From Candidatus Omnitrophota bacterium (lineage in GTDB: Bacteria > Omnitrophota > Gorgyraeia > Gygaellales > Profunditerraquicolaceae): a DNA stretch of 47,712 bases. The notes beneath the pieces were generated by a model. It worked only from the letters and a program-made list of their open reading frames with translations, was not told the origin of the DNA and searched no databases. Of this stretch, positions 27,001 to 42,000 are shown one piece after another (within the stretch, counting starts at the first letter, position 1; the number at the start of each line of letters is the position of its first letter). Location of the stretch: positions 71,432-119,143 of the forward strand of contig JAQURX010000002.1 in assembly GCA_028715415.1 (NCBI GenBank). The letters run 5' to 3'. The translations under genes were made by a program, and so were the position numbers.

Positions 27001-30000
27001 TGACGACTAACCAGTATATATATAGATTTGACATTAGTGCATTAGTTGAATTTTCAGCTTTAACAAAGGCTACCGTGTTCTATCATAGCTTATTTGCCGG
27101 AGCAAGCGTCAATAGCAAGCATTTCCAATTGTATTATTCAGATTTGCATATATTTAATTTTATTGAATCTTCCGATTTAGCTTGGGAAAGTTACGGTAAT
27201 GTTGCGATTGCCAAGTTGACAGGTTATCCAGGAAACATATTTGCAATAAAAGGCGAAGATCAATCTCAGCTATCTTTAGCTTTATGGTTGGCGGTTAATT
27301 ATTTCCAGGAAAGGAATATTCCTTTTGAGCTTTCAATGAAAGGTAATTTAGCGGTAATAATCCCAACTGCAAATGAATGCCCAACTGCATTTAAAGGAGA
27401 TCCATGGGGATGCCCAGAGAAGATGGGGCTGCTTAATGTAATGAGTAAGGATAATTTTGATAATCTAACTTGGGAAAGTATAGTAGTCTCATTGAAGGAA
27501 ACCACTCTTCCCGATGATAAGTTTGAGGAATCATTAGAAGATTTAAGGGGAATTTTCGAATCAAGGATTAGAGTTATGGATGTTTCGGCAAATGTTCAAA
27601 CAGAAAAAGTTAGTATTATTTCAAAAGATGTATTATCTCCGAACGACTTGGAAAATATTAAAGAAATCAGTCTTACTTTGGAAGAGGGGGCTACTGAGTG
27701 GCCGCTTGGCCGTGTTGAGTATATTCGGAGAATGTTTGAGCATAAGCTTGCAGGTTATGCCTGGTCTCCGGAAGATGGCGAATTTACTGATACCGTGAAA
27801 CTTTTCACAGCAATGGTATCTGACAGAACGGTTGGGTTCTTGGTATATAACGAAACGCACCGGAGTGTTTGTTTCATGGGTGTTCATTCGGCATTTCAGG
27901 GTAAGGGAATTGGAAGAGCTCTTCTTAATGAGATATTTTTGTATGCGGTCAAGACAGGAGATAGTAAGGGAGAGACACATATATCTTCATTTGGTAAATT
28001 GGATAATCCGATAGTAGGGGTAAGGGTTTTGTCTACCAATGAGAAAATGCTGGCGTTAATTCAAAAAATGCAAAGAAAATTAAACTTTAGATTAATACGA
28101 TGGAAAGACGGAGCATATTATAATATTGTTATTAGCTTGAAAGATTGTAATCAGATTAATTCTTACCCTATGTTGGTTGGTGAATCAATCCAGCAGCAAT
28201 CCGAACAGAAATACGGTAAGAATAAAGCTTTAACTTGTATTGAAGTGAATGGTTTTGATTTAAAACAACCAGAAGCATTTGTAGATAGCCATTTTGAAGC
28301 TTTAAATAATAGATTAACAGAACTTGAGCGTTTATTTGGCAGAGCACCTCCAGAACTAGCTAAATGGAAACTAATCATTACCACTGATTTAACTCTCACC
28401 CAAGGCAACGTCGCCGGATGCAACATTGATACAAGAACAGTTTATCTCCATCCGTATTTCTTTAGTCTTCCAGAAGCAAAACAATTAGAGATTCTCTATC
28501 ATGAGCTCATTAGCCATATTGCCAAAGGTATAAGAGATGAAGCTGAGGCAATGAGAGATACGCAGGAATTTGTTAGTAGTATTATTGATAATAAAGAAGG
28601 TAATGCTTCAATTGAGAACACTTTAAACAGGCAGTATCAAGAATATGCTCAGGACAAATGGGTGTATCATCCTGAAGTTAGAGCTGGTGTGTTTGCTGGA
28701 AGATTTAATGAAATTATGCCAGTAAGCGCTGAATTTGTTCCTTCTATTGCCTGCAATTATAATTGTCCAACCTGTACTTATGGCAAGCCTAAAATAGGTT
28801 TTTCCGGTAGCTACGAGAGGGGTTTAAAAATAACTGAGCAAAATCCTGAAAGCCTGCGTGAAATAATTTCAATGATTGAAGAAAATCAGTCTGCTCTTGT
28901 TTCTACTGTGCCTCAATGTCAGAAAATGGATTTTGAAACAATGAAACTTTATATAGATAGGTTACAAACAGCGGGTATAAAAGCGCTTATTTTTACCGGC
29001 GGAGGAGAGCCGTTAACAAATTCGTTTACTATTGCCGGGATGCGTTATGCTAAAGGAAAAGGCCTAAAAGTCGCTCTTTATACAAACGGAAGCTTATTAG
29101 ACGCCAAGAAAATAAAAGAATTAATAGATATTGAGCCAACTTTTATCCGCATAAGTTTAGATTCTGGAACGCAGAGGATATTTAATCTTACCCATGGCCT
29201 TCCGGAAAACAATAATACTTTACAGAAAGTGCTTAGTAACTTGACGGCATTAGCGAAAGAAAAAATAACCAAAGGTTCAAAAACTGTTATTGGAGTGGGA
29301 GTAATTATTAATCCATTGAATGCGCAAGATATTGGAGAGATAGCCAAGGTGGTGACTTTAGCGTATAAGGCAGCCGGGGGAGGAATTAATTATATTGCTT
29401 TCAGGCCTACTGCTAATTATGTCGGAGGCAACCAATTTACGCAAGCAACAGTTAGATTATTTGAGCAATTGTATGTTCAAGATAAGCCAGCATTCGAAGC
29501 TTACTATAATTTCTTTGTTAAGGGCGAGCAATTCCCTGCTTGGGTTTTTGAAAAAGCATTGGAAGGCATAAAGAGCCTTCCGATTGAAGAAGAAGATGTA
29601 AAGGGAGAAAAAGTTAAGTTCTTGCAAGGCACAACAGTAAAAATCTTAGCAATTGAAACAAAGCTTCGCGGAGTAGTTGAGAAAAAAGATTATCCTGTAT
29701 GTTTGGCTAATGCTTTATTCTCCGAGGTTTGGCCAAATGGAGACGTTTTCTTATGTTCAGAGTTTAATGGCAATCCGGAGCATAAGCTTGGAAATTTAAA
29801 AGCACAGGAATTCCGGCAAATTTGGGCTAGTGAAGAAAGAAAGAAAGTAATTGCAAATATATGTTTACACACAAAGTGTCCGCCGGTTTGTAAATTGCAT
29901 GAATATAATCAGACCTTTTATAGGATTGAAAAGGCAAGGCAAAGAGCGCTTCAAGGTGATGCGGTAGAGTTTGAAGCCATTAAAACCCAAATAGAGCAAC

Positions 30001-33000
30001 TCTCTACAGCTGCCGGTTCAAACGAAATGCAGAATTTTCTTTATCCTGCTACTATGCCTACTTCTAATGAGCCTGATAGAATTCCAACTAACGATGAGTT
30101 GGGAATGATTATTTCAGCTTTTGGCGGAAGTGATGCTTTGGTATCGAAGGGTATTACTTTGGATAGTTACAACGTTGTAATCAGTCCTTCCTTAGTTGCA
30201 CCGGCAGAAGTAAGGGGTAGTATTCTATTTGTTAATCCGAATATTCTACGTGGCCCACAGGAGCAATTAAAGGTGATTTTTGAGGGGCATGAGTTATTTC
30301 ATCTTTTGGGTGACGGAGAAGATAGAGCGTTACAACAAACTATTCAGTATCTTTTTGAACATAAATTATTAAATAGCCATATCGCTTTCCTTAAAAATAA
30401 TGAGATAGGCCTTAAGCCAGATCAGGGTTGGTTAAATTCATTAAATAATTTAACTTTACAGCAAGTTGGAAACAATAACGCTTTGTATATGAAAAAGCCT
30501 TGGAAGGATTTATTAGAATCAGATAATTTTGATGAGTTGCATATTGTTACAGCCGGAGGCGGTGGGGATGTCTTAGGAGCTGTGCTTATGGCCAGAGAAA
30601 TGAAGTTTATCCTTGATAATCTTGGCAAGAAGCAAACAAAAGTATCTGTTTTTACTACCAACCTTAAAAGAGGCGAAGAGAATCCATTGGGCGGCCCGAC
30701 TCCGGTAGATAATATCGGGATTGTAAAAGATGGAATATTCCATAAGTTAAATCCGCTCGGCTCTTCACAGCATTTTTATGTTTTAGATGAGCCTAATATT
30801 ATTGCCCGGGTTGGTATTAACGGCCGTTCATTGATGGTTGATATTAAAGAAGGAACGATCATTGACGATATGAAGAGGATGGGTATTGATTTAATTATGA
30901 TGGATGTTTCTGATGGATCAAAAGCCTTGGCAGCCGGTTATAGCCAGTTGATTGAAAACAAAAAAGTTTTGACAATCGGTTTGGATATGGGTGGAGATAT
31001 TTTAGCCAGGTATCCACATAATATAGATTGTGAAAATTGCGCAACCCATCCGGAAAAAGATGTTAAATCTCCGGTTACGGATACAGTTGTTTTAGGAATG
31101 TTTGTTAAACTAAAATCAGAATATGCGCATGATGTTATCTTAGGTATTTCTGCGTTGGGCGGAGACGGCGAGCTCGGGGTTACCCTTATGAAATATCTCA
31201 ACGAATTTGTTTCAACAGGAGAGATTAAAGGCGTTTTGGATAATAGGAAAGAAATTGTATCACAGGGGAATAATGGCTTATCAATGTTAAATGAGGTACT
31301 TTCTTTGGATATAGTCAGTGAAGTTTCGACTAATTTACTTAGGAGATTAAACAGGTCTATAAGAGGTTTAGATTACGCGTATTCTTCAGGAGAGAATCCG
31401 GAGATGGTAATTGGTTGGGAATCCCGAAAATCCGAATTTAATCCTCAAGAAGCAGAAACATTGTATGAACAATTGCCTTTTCCTTTTTCCGGGCAGAAAA
31501 TAAGAAATGGCACTAGAACTGAAGTTCTTCCGTACGCATATCTCCACACAATATTTATTGATCCTGCAACACTGTATCGTCTTATCCCTGCTGAAGTTTT
31601 ATCTAAGCTGGAACAAAATGATACCTGGTTTGGGGTAGAAAAAATATTTAGAGAAATGGGCTATTGTACCGAGATGACGGATTTAAATAATATAGAGGCA
31701 AGAAAGAAAATTACTGGATTCTTGGAAAAATTATCAGAAAATCTCGATTCTGTTAAAAAACATTCAATTCTTTCCGGTGCGGCAAAGATAGCAAGATATT
31801 TTAACGAAGCAGAAGCAAAGCAGAAATGTTTTGATTATCTGGAAGACTTGGAAAAGGCATTTTGGAGTCCTAAGCCAAGCTATTACATTTTTAGATATTT
31901 GATAACCTTTACTTTGGAAGCAGTAGCTAAGAAATCAAACGGTGATATTTGGGTTTTTGTGAATTATTGTGAAGTTCTTCGTAATTTTATATTGCATACT
32001 AATAAAGAAGGTAAAGTTCCCGAAGCTATTCTAGTGATTTATTCTTTACTAAGAAAGCAAATGCTATCAATAATTGAGTCTAGTGCTAGCCCGTCTGATT
32101 GCAGCCGTTTGCTTAATATGTTAGAGATTAAGCTTTTAGAGAAGGCTACAAGCAGGCATTTTAGGTTATACGAAGATGAGAATTTGGATGCTATTGTGAA
32201 AGATGCCATAGCATCGGTTAAGGGTGGGAAAGTCAATGCTTATCCTTTAAGCGTTCCAGATCAGTTTGCACAGCAGGCTCAACCCGCAGATGCCGAAAGT
32301 ATTCTTAAAGATAGATTAATAAAACTAGAAAAGCTCCTTGGCCGCGCACCGCCTGAGGCAAAAAAAATCATTACCACCGATTTAACTCTTACCCAAGGCA
32401 ATGTCGCCGCCTGCAACATTGATACAAAAACAGTCTATCTGCATCCATATTTCTTCAAACTGCCCTCATCTTTACAATTAAAAATTCTTTATCACGAGTT
32501 TATCAGCCACATTATTAAAGGCCTAAGCGATAATAATAACGACGCGATGAATGATACTGAAAGGTTCTTTAGTCTCAAGTATTCTAATCCTCGCGATCCC
32601 GATTTAGATTTAGATGCGTATGACAAAGAGCATTATGCTTGGGATCCCGCTAATAAATATTGGTGTTCAAAAGTTTATCCAAGATTAGTACTAGGCTCTT
32701 GGGATGATATTCTACATTCCGATAGAGTAAAAGCAGCCCCTACAGATATGCAGAATCATGTGGCAATACGCATGGCCTCAGGTTTTTCTATTTATGTTTT
32801 TGATGCGCATTCATATTCTGAAGATTATCTGCAGGAGGCTAGTGAGAGAGGTGAAGTAAGCCGTCATGAAAATTCGGAGATATGGATTGATGAGCATTGT
32901 GATACACAGCGAATAAGTGAACCGGACGCATCTATTGCAAGGACTATTGTTCAGGATGGTTGGGTTAATAAGCATATTTGGGTTAATTTCAATGATCAAC

Positions 33001-36000
33001 TTGGAATGAAAGTTGGAGGTTCTGATCAGGATTTAGCCGAATTTCACATAGAAAATAGAAAATCTCATTACACAAATTATTTTAAAGTCCGCGCTCGCCC
33101 GCGTAACACAAAGGCTATAATCAATGTTGATACTGATGCGGCAGATGCAGAGCCGATAGTTAAGTTTATCCAGCAGGTTAACGAAAAAGATGGGATTGTT
33201 CCTTCAACTGTTCATATCTCAACTTCTCCTCCAAATTGTGATGATACCGAATTAGATAGAGCATATAGCGATTTGGATGGTTTACGTTATCCCGAAGGTT
33301 ATGGGACAATAAACAGGTGTATTGGTATTGCTCAAAATCTTCCTGTTGTTTTCGCGCTTAAAGATAGTGAGATAATAAGCCGTCATACAGCTAAAGATGC
33401 TGTTTGTGATGCATGGGATAATCTTAAAGGTGATATTGAAGCTTTTGATGCGCAAGTAGCACAAAAGAAAGAATCATTCTTATCAAGATTTTATCACGCC
33501 GCAGAAAGGACGTTTAAGGAAATCGCGGCTAAAGCTGAGAATGGAACAATCAATCCATTTGCAAATTTAAAGCTTATGAAATACGGCGCAGAAAGACAAG
33601 ACGAGCGCTTAAATGATACAGAGAATGAAATTAATGTTGGTTTTCTTGCAATTACAGGCAATCCTCTTAACTGGGGGCATGTGTTGATTTCTTTGATGGG
33701 ATTAAATGCTTTAAATCTAAATACCGTAATATTAAGAGTTCAATCTGAAATTAGTTATAAAGGCCTTTTAGCTTCGGAGCGTGTGTCAATTAAAGACAGG
33801 CATTTCATGGTTAATGAGGCTATTAAAGGAATGTTCCCATTAGTCAGATATACGGATATTGGTAGTGAAGAAAATATAAGCTATGAAGGCGCAGAAGACA
33901 TGCATCGTTTCTTGGAGCTTAATGCCGATAGAAAGATGAGGATTTATTATATGCTTGGCGCAGAAAACGAAGCAAGGATGTGGAAGTATATGCGCCAGCA
34001 GTATGAAATGTTCAAGAAATATGGTTTTGGAAAAAATCCCAAACATCATATCACATTCGCGGTTATTCAAAGAGGTGAATACGGCAAGAACGTAACTATA
34101 GAAGAATTAAGAAGCATAGCGCAGACAGTACAAAATGAATTTGCTTCTGAAATGCCATTGGATGTTGTTTTGATAAAGGACCCGGATATAGATTTAAATG
34201 TTTCTTCAACATATTACCGCAACACCCAAGATGGCGCATTTGTCCCTCGAAGTGTCCATGAATTTGCAAAATCGCACGGATATTACGGTCATCCACCAAT
34301 TGACCCAAGGACTGGAAAGCCTCTTACTGATTGTCAGGAAAAATACTTTAGGATGAAGCTTGAGCCTGTTGCCAGAGAAATGAGCAGGCAAATCCAGGGA
34401 AAGATTAGCAACAGAGAGGTTGCAGGAAACACGGCATTAGTTTCTATCGATGGTGGTTCAGGATCAGGAAAAACAACAATCGCTGAAGAGGTGGCAAGGT
34501 ATCTTAAAGAGCAGGGATTGGATTCAATCATTATTCCTCTTGATATGTTCTTAAAAGACAGGATTTGGCGTTTAGCAATACAGAAACTTGTTACCGGAAG
34601 GCTGTTAGCGGAGAATGAAGAGGCTATTGTTGGCGCATTAGTTGGTAAGATTAAAGCGAAACAGCAGTATCTTAAAGAAGAGAATTTCTTTGATAACCAA
34701 TCTATTCTAGAAATGTTAATGGATATTGACCATTTCCGCAGGTCAGGGGAAGAAAATTTTGTTTTAAGCATTCAGAACGCTTATGACCAGAAAACCAAGA
34801 CCATGATGAAAAAGGAATTTAATTTAAAACGTGGAATGGTAATCATCTGTGAGGGTAAATATGCTAATGAAGAAGAATTGCAGCCATATTTTGACTTACG
34901 TTATCGTTTGCACGACGCCCCAGACCGCACTGAAGCGCGTTTCCAAATCCGCTCAAGAAAGCTTAGCCCCAATGATGCTGATATGCAGATAATATTCTAT
35001 GGCATGTCTTTGGTTCCTTCTTATGAAATCTATGATAGGAGAACAGAGAAGCAAATACATGGGTTTATAGATTTAAGAGGCGAAGAATGGTTCTTGAAAG
35101 ATAAACCTAATGGTGGAAATTTAAAGATTGACGTTGCAGCGTATCTTGCACAAATACAGTCTAAATACTTTGAATTAATGCAAAAAGAAGGGTTGTTTGA
35201 AAATCCATATTGTTTATGCATGGTTTGCTGCAAAGTTATCGCACTTGCATTATCTAAGAAGTTTAATTTACCTATAGGTGGCATAACTCCTGACAGATTA
35301 GAAATTGTTCCCGGAATGTTTTTTAAAGAAGGCATTGTAGATAGCGCTCATCAGTGGATTGCAGTTTATCATAACAATGAGTTGGTTTTATATGTGGATG
35401 GCTCATATTGGCAATTTAACGCACAATACAAAGAAATTATTATCGTAACTCCGTATCAATTAATTGTACAGAAATTTGGCTTAAGAGAAACAAGAGAGCT
35501 TTTTAGAGAGAAACTTTTTGCTTGGTGGAAGGATAATGGTGATGCTAGAGCAGAATTTGATTTTTATGAAGCAATTGTTTACTTGGCATCAGAGATAAAA
35601 AGCCCCGAGTTTGCTATGGATAATCTTGATTTAGTAGAAGATTATGAGGAATATTGTGATAATGAAATTATCAGGAGCGGAAAACTTACCGATTTTGGCG
35701 CTGAAATAGAAGCAAAGATTGAGTTGGTTGTTGCGGCTTTAGTTGAGGAAGAAAAGGGTGTTCATAGATTAAATAATTCAGCCCGATCTGTCACCACTAT
35801 GACTTGTTATGATCCTTTTGTGTTAGGCTTAGGTACTGCAGGATTTTGGGTTACACCAGTTCCGCTTCTAATCACTCTTCTTATTATATCAGTCGGCTTG
35901 ATAATTTTATTACTAAGCTATCAGTGTTTTGCGCAATGGGGCCAAGATGCTGTTACCGGATTAAATTCAAGGCCAGCGACACGGGAAGAAGCTGCCAGAA

Positions 36001-39000
36001 TGCGGGATGTTATTAATTATATGCTGCGGAATAATAATTTTAATATGCCGATGTTTGATATTCGTGTGGTAAAAAGCGCCGGTAGAGACTATCTTGCTAT
36101 GCGCAGAGATGATAAAGGGGTTCCGCAGGAGTTATATATTGGCGAAGCGATATTAAGTGATGAATTGGAATTACAATCATTTTTGATGAAACATATCCAT
36201 CGTATCCTTAGCGTTGAGTTTACTGCCCGCGCAATGTATCATGATTGGCAGAAGCTTGATAAGTATTTAGAGACGGCGAAAGCAAACAAACCCGGGACGA
36301 TGGCGCGTTTTGACAGCCTGATTGCGATTTACTTAGGGTTAGAGCCGCTTAGAGCAAAAGTACATGATTTTGCATTACTGTATCCGGAGCATCCAATAGT
36401 TAAATTTATCAACCAGCCGCGGTTATCTGAAATGGGAGAAGTATTAAGGGTGTTGCCAATTGAATTTGGTATTAGCCAGGCAAATCTTCCTTATGTAGCC
36501 CAATTCACGTTGAATATTGATGGGGTAAGAAATGCATGGAAATGCGCTTGTGATCGTCTTTTAAGATTGCGTGCTATATCAAAAGGCGAAAGCGACGAAA
36601 ACAGCCTTGAGGTTTTTAATGAGCTCTCGCGTACTCTTAAGATGTTGGTGCACGAGATGAATTATATTGAAACTGAGACTTCTAAAAGAATCAGGGATTA
36701 CAAGGTCGTCATCTTAAAATTAAAGATGCTTTCTGTTTTCGTGGATTTAGGAGGAAATATCAGGCATGAGGCAAATGAAATTTGTAGCGAATTAGCTCAA
36801 AGAGGCGAGTTTAGGGATTCCTATTACGATGATCATGAGGATTATGATGGTGATGATGATACGACTTGGGGTGTAGCTTCATTTAACCCGCTTCCACTTA
36901 TTTTAGGTGCTGGATATGTCATGAATAATCAGGATTTTGGTTATATCGCAGCGATAGTTTTGGCTATCCTTGCTGTTATATTAGGCGGATTTTATCTTTT
37001 GCCCCAAGTAGCATCGGCGTTTGTCCATTCCGATGAATTAGCAAGTGACAAAACAGTTGAGTTGATGAAACAAGAGAGTACCAAGCGTCTCCGTACAATC
37101 ATGATTTTCTGTGGCGGCTCAGCATCGAATTTCTTCTCTGAAGTAGCCCAAAAATTAGAATGGCAGCTTATCAGAGTTCTGACTCCTTTTGATGAAGGTG
37201 GAAGAACGGGTAAAATCCGTGAATGGATGAATAAAAATAAGCAACTAGCTTTCTTTGCTATCGGAGATTTAACTAAAGTTTTATTGGGCCAGGCGCCTCA
37301 AGCAGTAGTTCAGAAAATCATGGATGAAGAAATTATCTTGGGCCCAGGTAAAGTCCAGGAAAAAATTAACGCAGTAGTTAAAAGTCTATATGATCAATAC
37401 AAGAAGGACAAAAAAGGTTTCCCGAAAGACTATAATATAGATTCTTCGGAATACACAACATTCGTCACCCGGCTTATTAGAATTGGTTCATATTTTGATA
37501 ATAACGCCTTTCTTAGGAAATTTGCAGACGAGAGCCCTAATAGTAATTTTGCTATCCGCCATCTGGTTTATTTTGCTTATTTTTGGGAAGAGTATGATTC
37601 AGGCAGATCGTATCAAGAGGCGATAGAAGAAGCCACAAAAGATTTTATTAAACTGTTAGGTATCAAAGAAGGCCAGGCTTTCTTAAGTAGCGTTGATAAA
37701 GAACTAGGTTTTCTCATTGCTAAACGATATTTAGACGTTGATCGTGAACACCAACATAATATTACAGGTGATAGGAATTTAGGATTAGTGAAAAAGATTT
37801 ATTTTAGCAACAAAAAGGTTCCGGATGCTAATAGCGCGGTAATTAAGCAATTAGAAAAGCTTCAGGCAGGGGATATGGCTGTGTTTGGGCCGGGGAGTTT
37901 CTATACAAGTATTCTTTGTAATTTGATGCCTCGCGGGATTGTTGAAGCTCTTATTAAAGCTAAAAGAAAAGGGGTAATTTGTATTTTTGCTTTTAATCCG
38001 ATTTATTGTAATGAAACCATGTCTATGGGGACACGCCCTAATCCTTTTGTGCACATGGTTGAACAGATAGAAAGTCATGCTGGTATACATTCTTTCGCGG
38101 AACTTTTTGATTATGCTATTGTTAATGATTCTAATAAAAATAGCGAAGAAGCACTGTATCTTATGGGAGAGGAAGGTTCGAAAGAAGGAAGCGATAAATT
38201 TACAAGAGCAGACAAAATCAGGCGTGGGGCTATCGAAGGAAAAGACGGACTTGTGCAATATTTCAAAGAGAGAAAACAACAAGTCACAGTGGTTTCTGGA
38301 AATCTCATGAGCATTAAGAAATCCGGAGGGAAAAAAGAAGCCACATATAATCCGGATTTATTTTCTTCTCTTCTTAAGGCTTTAGCAAAAGATCACACTT
38401 TATCCAGGGTTCCGGAGATGATCGTACTTTCTGACCCGCACGCGACTGTAGATGGGCTGTTGCGTTTTATTAACACTCTAAGCGGAAGAGCAGTTTTCGT
38501 TAATGGAGATTTGATTGACCGCGGGGATGCGTTATGGGAGCTTATGGAATTAGTTGATTATTTTACGCTTGGCGATCATGAGCTCTGGGCGTTAGGCGCT
38601 TGTTTGGGGCATGATTATCTCTTAGCAATGTGGTTGCGATCGCTCTACCGCTATCCGATGACTACTGTGATATTAAAGGATTTGGGAATTGATATGGAAT
38701 GGATAGAAGCAAAGAGTAAAGAAATCTATCATAATAGAGTATGGGAAGATTTAAAGAAAGACTTAGAGAAAGATAAAAAGAAATATAAAGGCCCCGATAC
38801 TGCAGTAGAACAACTTTTCTTTAATATTTGGATTAAGATAGCAATTAGAGAGATAAAGAAACTAGAAGAAAGTGGCAAGAACCTTCCGCCTTCGCTTCAG
38901 CTTGTAAAGGCAACCTTTGGGGGATTAAAAGGAAAGGGCTTTGGCGTTGAGAGCAATGATTTAACCAAAGATGAACAAGAGATATTCAATTATGTAAAGA

Positions 39001-42000
39001 CAGAATTCTTGAAATCAAGGCAGCAGCAGCATTCTGTAGCAAATTTGGCAGCGTATCTTCTTAAGGGAAGAGTTTATCAGATAGTCCGGCCGTTACCTGA
39101 TATAGAGCAGACAAAAGAATTGCGAGATGTAGTCTTTCATAAGCCTGGCGATTATCCAAAGGTAATGCTGCTTCATGGAAATATTCCGATGAATGGTTTA
39201 GGCCAACCCGTAAATTTGCTTGGCCAACCAATAGCTCTAAATACATTAAAAGATTATTTTGATACCATAAATGAGAATTTGGTTTTGATAGAACAGCGTT
39301 TCCAGGAATTTAATAGAGCTGGCGGAATTAGTGGACGCGAAAAGGAATTTTGGGGAGGGATTACTTTAAAAGGTTGCATAACTGATGCGCAAGAATTCTT
39401 GTTGCGTTTAGCTGATAGCGAATACTCTCCGCTTTTTGCCAGAAAACAGAATCGTATTATAACGTATTCTAAAGGTGACAAAGAATTGGATAACGTTGCC
39501 TATGCATTTCTTACCCGAAATAAAGAGCAAGAAATGGAAGAGTCGGGAAATGCTGAGAAAGCACGGTTAAACGATCCTAAAAAGTATGCTGCTGAAGAAG
39601 TAGTTTATACTCCGCAACAAATTAAAGAGAGTTTGAAAAAACTCTACGGGTTAGAGGATAGTGATTTTGGAGATGACAAAGAAGGTGATAAGCTCTACCT
39701 TTGTTTACAGAATGAAGCAGCCAATAGAAAAATTGCCAAAAAGATTTGTGAGGTTTTTGGGGTAGAAACTATTATTCTTGGCCATATTGCAAGAGATGAA
39801 AAGACAGGTAAACCAGCAAAACTGGCTGAAGGGAAAATCTGGATGATTGACGGGTCCTTTGCTAAAAAATCCGGAGAAACAGGAGAATTGGCAGCAGAAG
39901 AAACCGGAGGATTTTTGTTAGTAAGGCAGAAGCAACACCTTGGAGATAGCGGAATAACTTCAGGTAGGTTAGTTAAGGTAGGGGAAGTCTTGAAGAACAA
40001 AGACGGCAAATTTGAAAAAGAGCAGATGATGACTATCTCCTTACTGCGGTTAAAAGAGCTTATTTATTACGATGATGCAATGTTAGAGTGGAAGTTTTTA
40101 TACCGTGCGCCAGCCTTGATGCAGGATTTGTTAGCTGTATTTGGCATAAAGGTTCCTGGTTGTCCGGAAGTTTTGTCTATGGATAGAGAAGTTTGGAGTA
40201 ATTTCTATAGTGAGCTACCTGATGAAATTAAAATAAGCTTAGTCGGAGAGGTTAAGAAGAGTATATCAGCGGAATTCATAAACGTGATTGAAAAGTTGTC
40301 TGAAGAAATTAAACAGGAGAATGACCAGGATAAGAAAGCCAAAAAAGAGAAACAATTGGTTGGATTGCAGAGCGGTATTAAAGATACCAATAAATTTATA
40401 GATCAATATATTAAGCTTTCAGGAGTTTTTGTTAATGCAATTCTTAATTATAATTCATTGTCTAATGATTCAAGGATGCTCTCTCGTATAAATGTTAAAC
40501 CATTGCGGTTTATTTTACCAGTTTGGATTAATAATAAAGTATGTTTGCGCCGTACTGTTCAAGAGCTCGATCCTAGTTTATTTGAAAGTTTAAGAAAAGC
40601 TCCTAGAGCAAGATCATTTCCAGATAATAGAATCTATGCGGAATTAGATAGGCCGGCAGAATCTAATGATACAAATAGAGTAGCAACATATCCTCTTCTT
40701 GTCCCTGAACAATTTGCTCAGCAAGCCCAACCCGTAGATTCCGACACTGTTTTAAAAGATAGATTAGCTAAGTTAGAAAAGCTTTTAGGCAGAGCTCCTC
40801 CAGAAGCAAAAATTGAAATTACCAACGACCTCTCCAAAACAGAAGGCAATGTCGCCGCATGCGACATTGATGCAAAAACAGTTTATCTCCATCCGTATTT
40901 CTTTACACTTCCTGAATCAAAACAAATCGAAATCATTTATCATGAGCTCGTCAGCCACATCGAAAAAGGCATAAGAGATGAAGCTGAAGCAATGGAAGAT
41001 ACTCTTTTGGAGCAAGAAATAATAGGTTTAATTCGGGAATCAAATTATCCGTTTGCTGAAATATCTAGAGAGATTCTTAATCAACATTCTATGCGTTTAA
41101 AAAGAAGAGAAAAAGGTGAATTTAGTGTTAAAGGCGGCAAATGGCCGGAATGGAGAGATCGATTAGAATTAGCAGTAAAATGGTGGTGGACAAAAAGAGG
41201 AGAATATGATTATGAGCTCGTTAATGTCTTTGGTGAAACTAAAAAAGAAGAGGAGTCCAATGTCCAGCAGGTAACATTTGAATTTATCCGTTTGATGAAA
41301 GAGCAAGGAAAGAGATTTTATATTTATTCTGGCGGTTCAGGGGCTGGTAAATCGACTATGTGGGTTGCTCTAGAAAATGACAAGAATGATGGCAAAAAAT
41401 TTCAAAAGTTTGTAATCTATACAGCTCGAAAACGAAGGTCCATTTCTATTAATAAGAATGCAGATCAGTTATATGGTGCGATTAATTTTATTTTGTTAAA
41501 TGGCGCTAAAACGGAACCAGCAGATTTAATCAAACTGCTTAGAGAAAATGGTTTTGATGTAACACAAAAACTTTTGGAACTATTAGAAGCAGGAAATCTT
41601 ACAAGTGAGTTATACGGAATTGATCCAGATACGGGCAAACAAAGGAAAATTGAGTTTAATGAAAAAATTGATAAAGATGGGGATGTTTTACGTATTTATA
41701 CTGAATTTCATGGGGTTCAGTATTATTTTGGCAGTGAAGAAGAGTTATTATTGCTAGAGAAACAAGGAAAAATAAAAACATTTAGAATGGGGAAAAAGCG
41801 TTTATTGCAAGGATATTCATTTGAGCGTGTTCAAGACGCTCTTAGGAATGAAAACGTAATAACTGTTTTAGAGTCTACCCCCGAGATGACATTTGATTTA
41901 AAAGGTATGTATCCAGGAGAAATTGGCACCTTTTTCGTATCCCCATTTTCTACAAAAGAAATGCCAGATGCTTATGCGGTTATAGATGAAATTATTAGAG

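Noticed and set aside
36120-36215. Active M48 peptidase between TM segments 6 and 7
   Set aside because: The position and TM flanks fit, but the metal motif is KHIHR rather than HExxH, so at most it is a degenerate relative.
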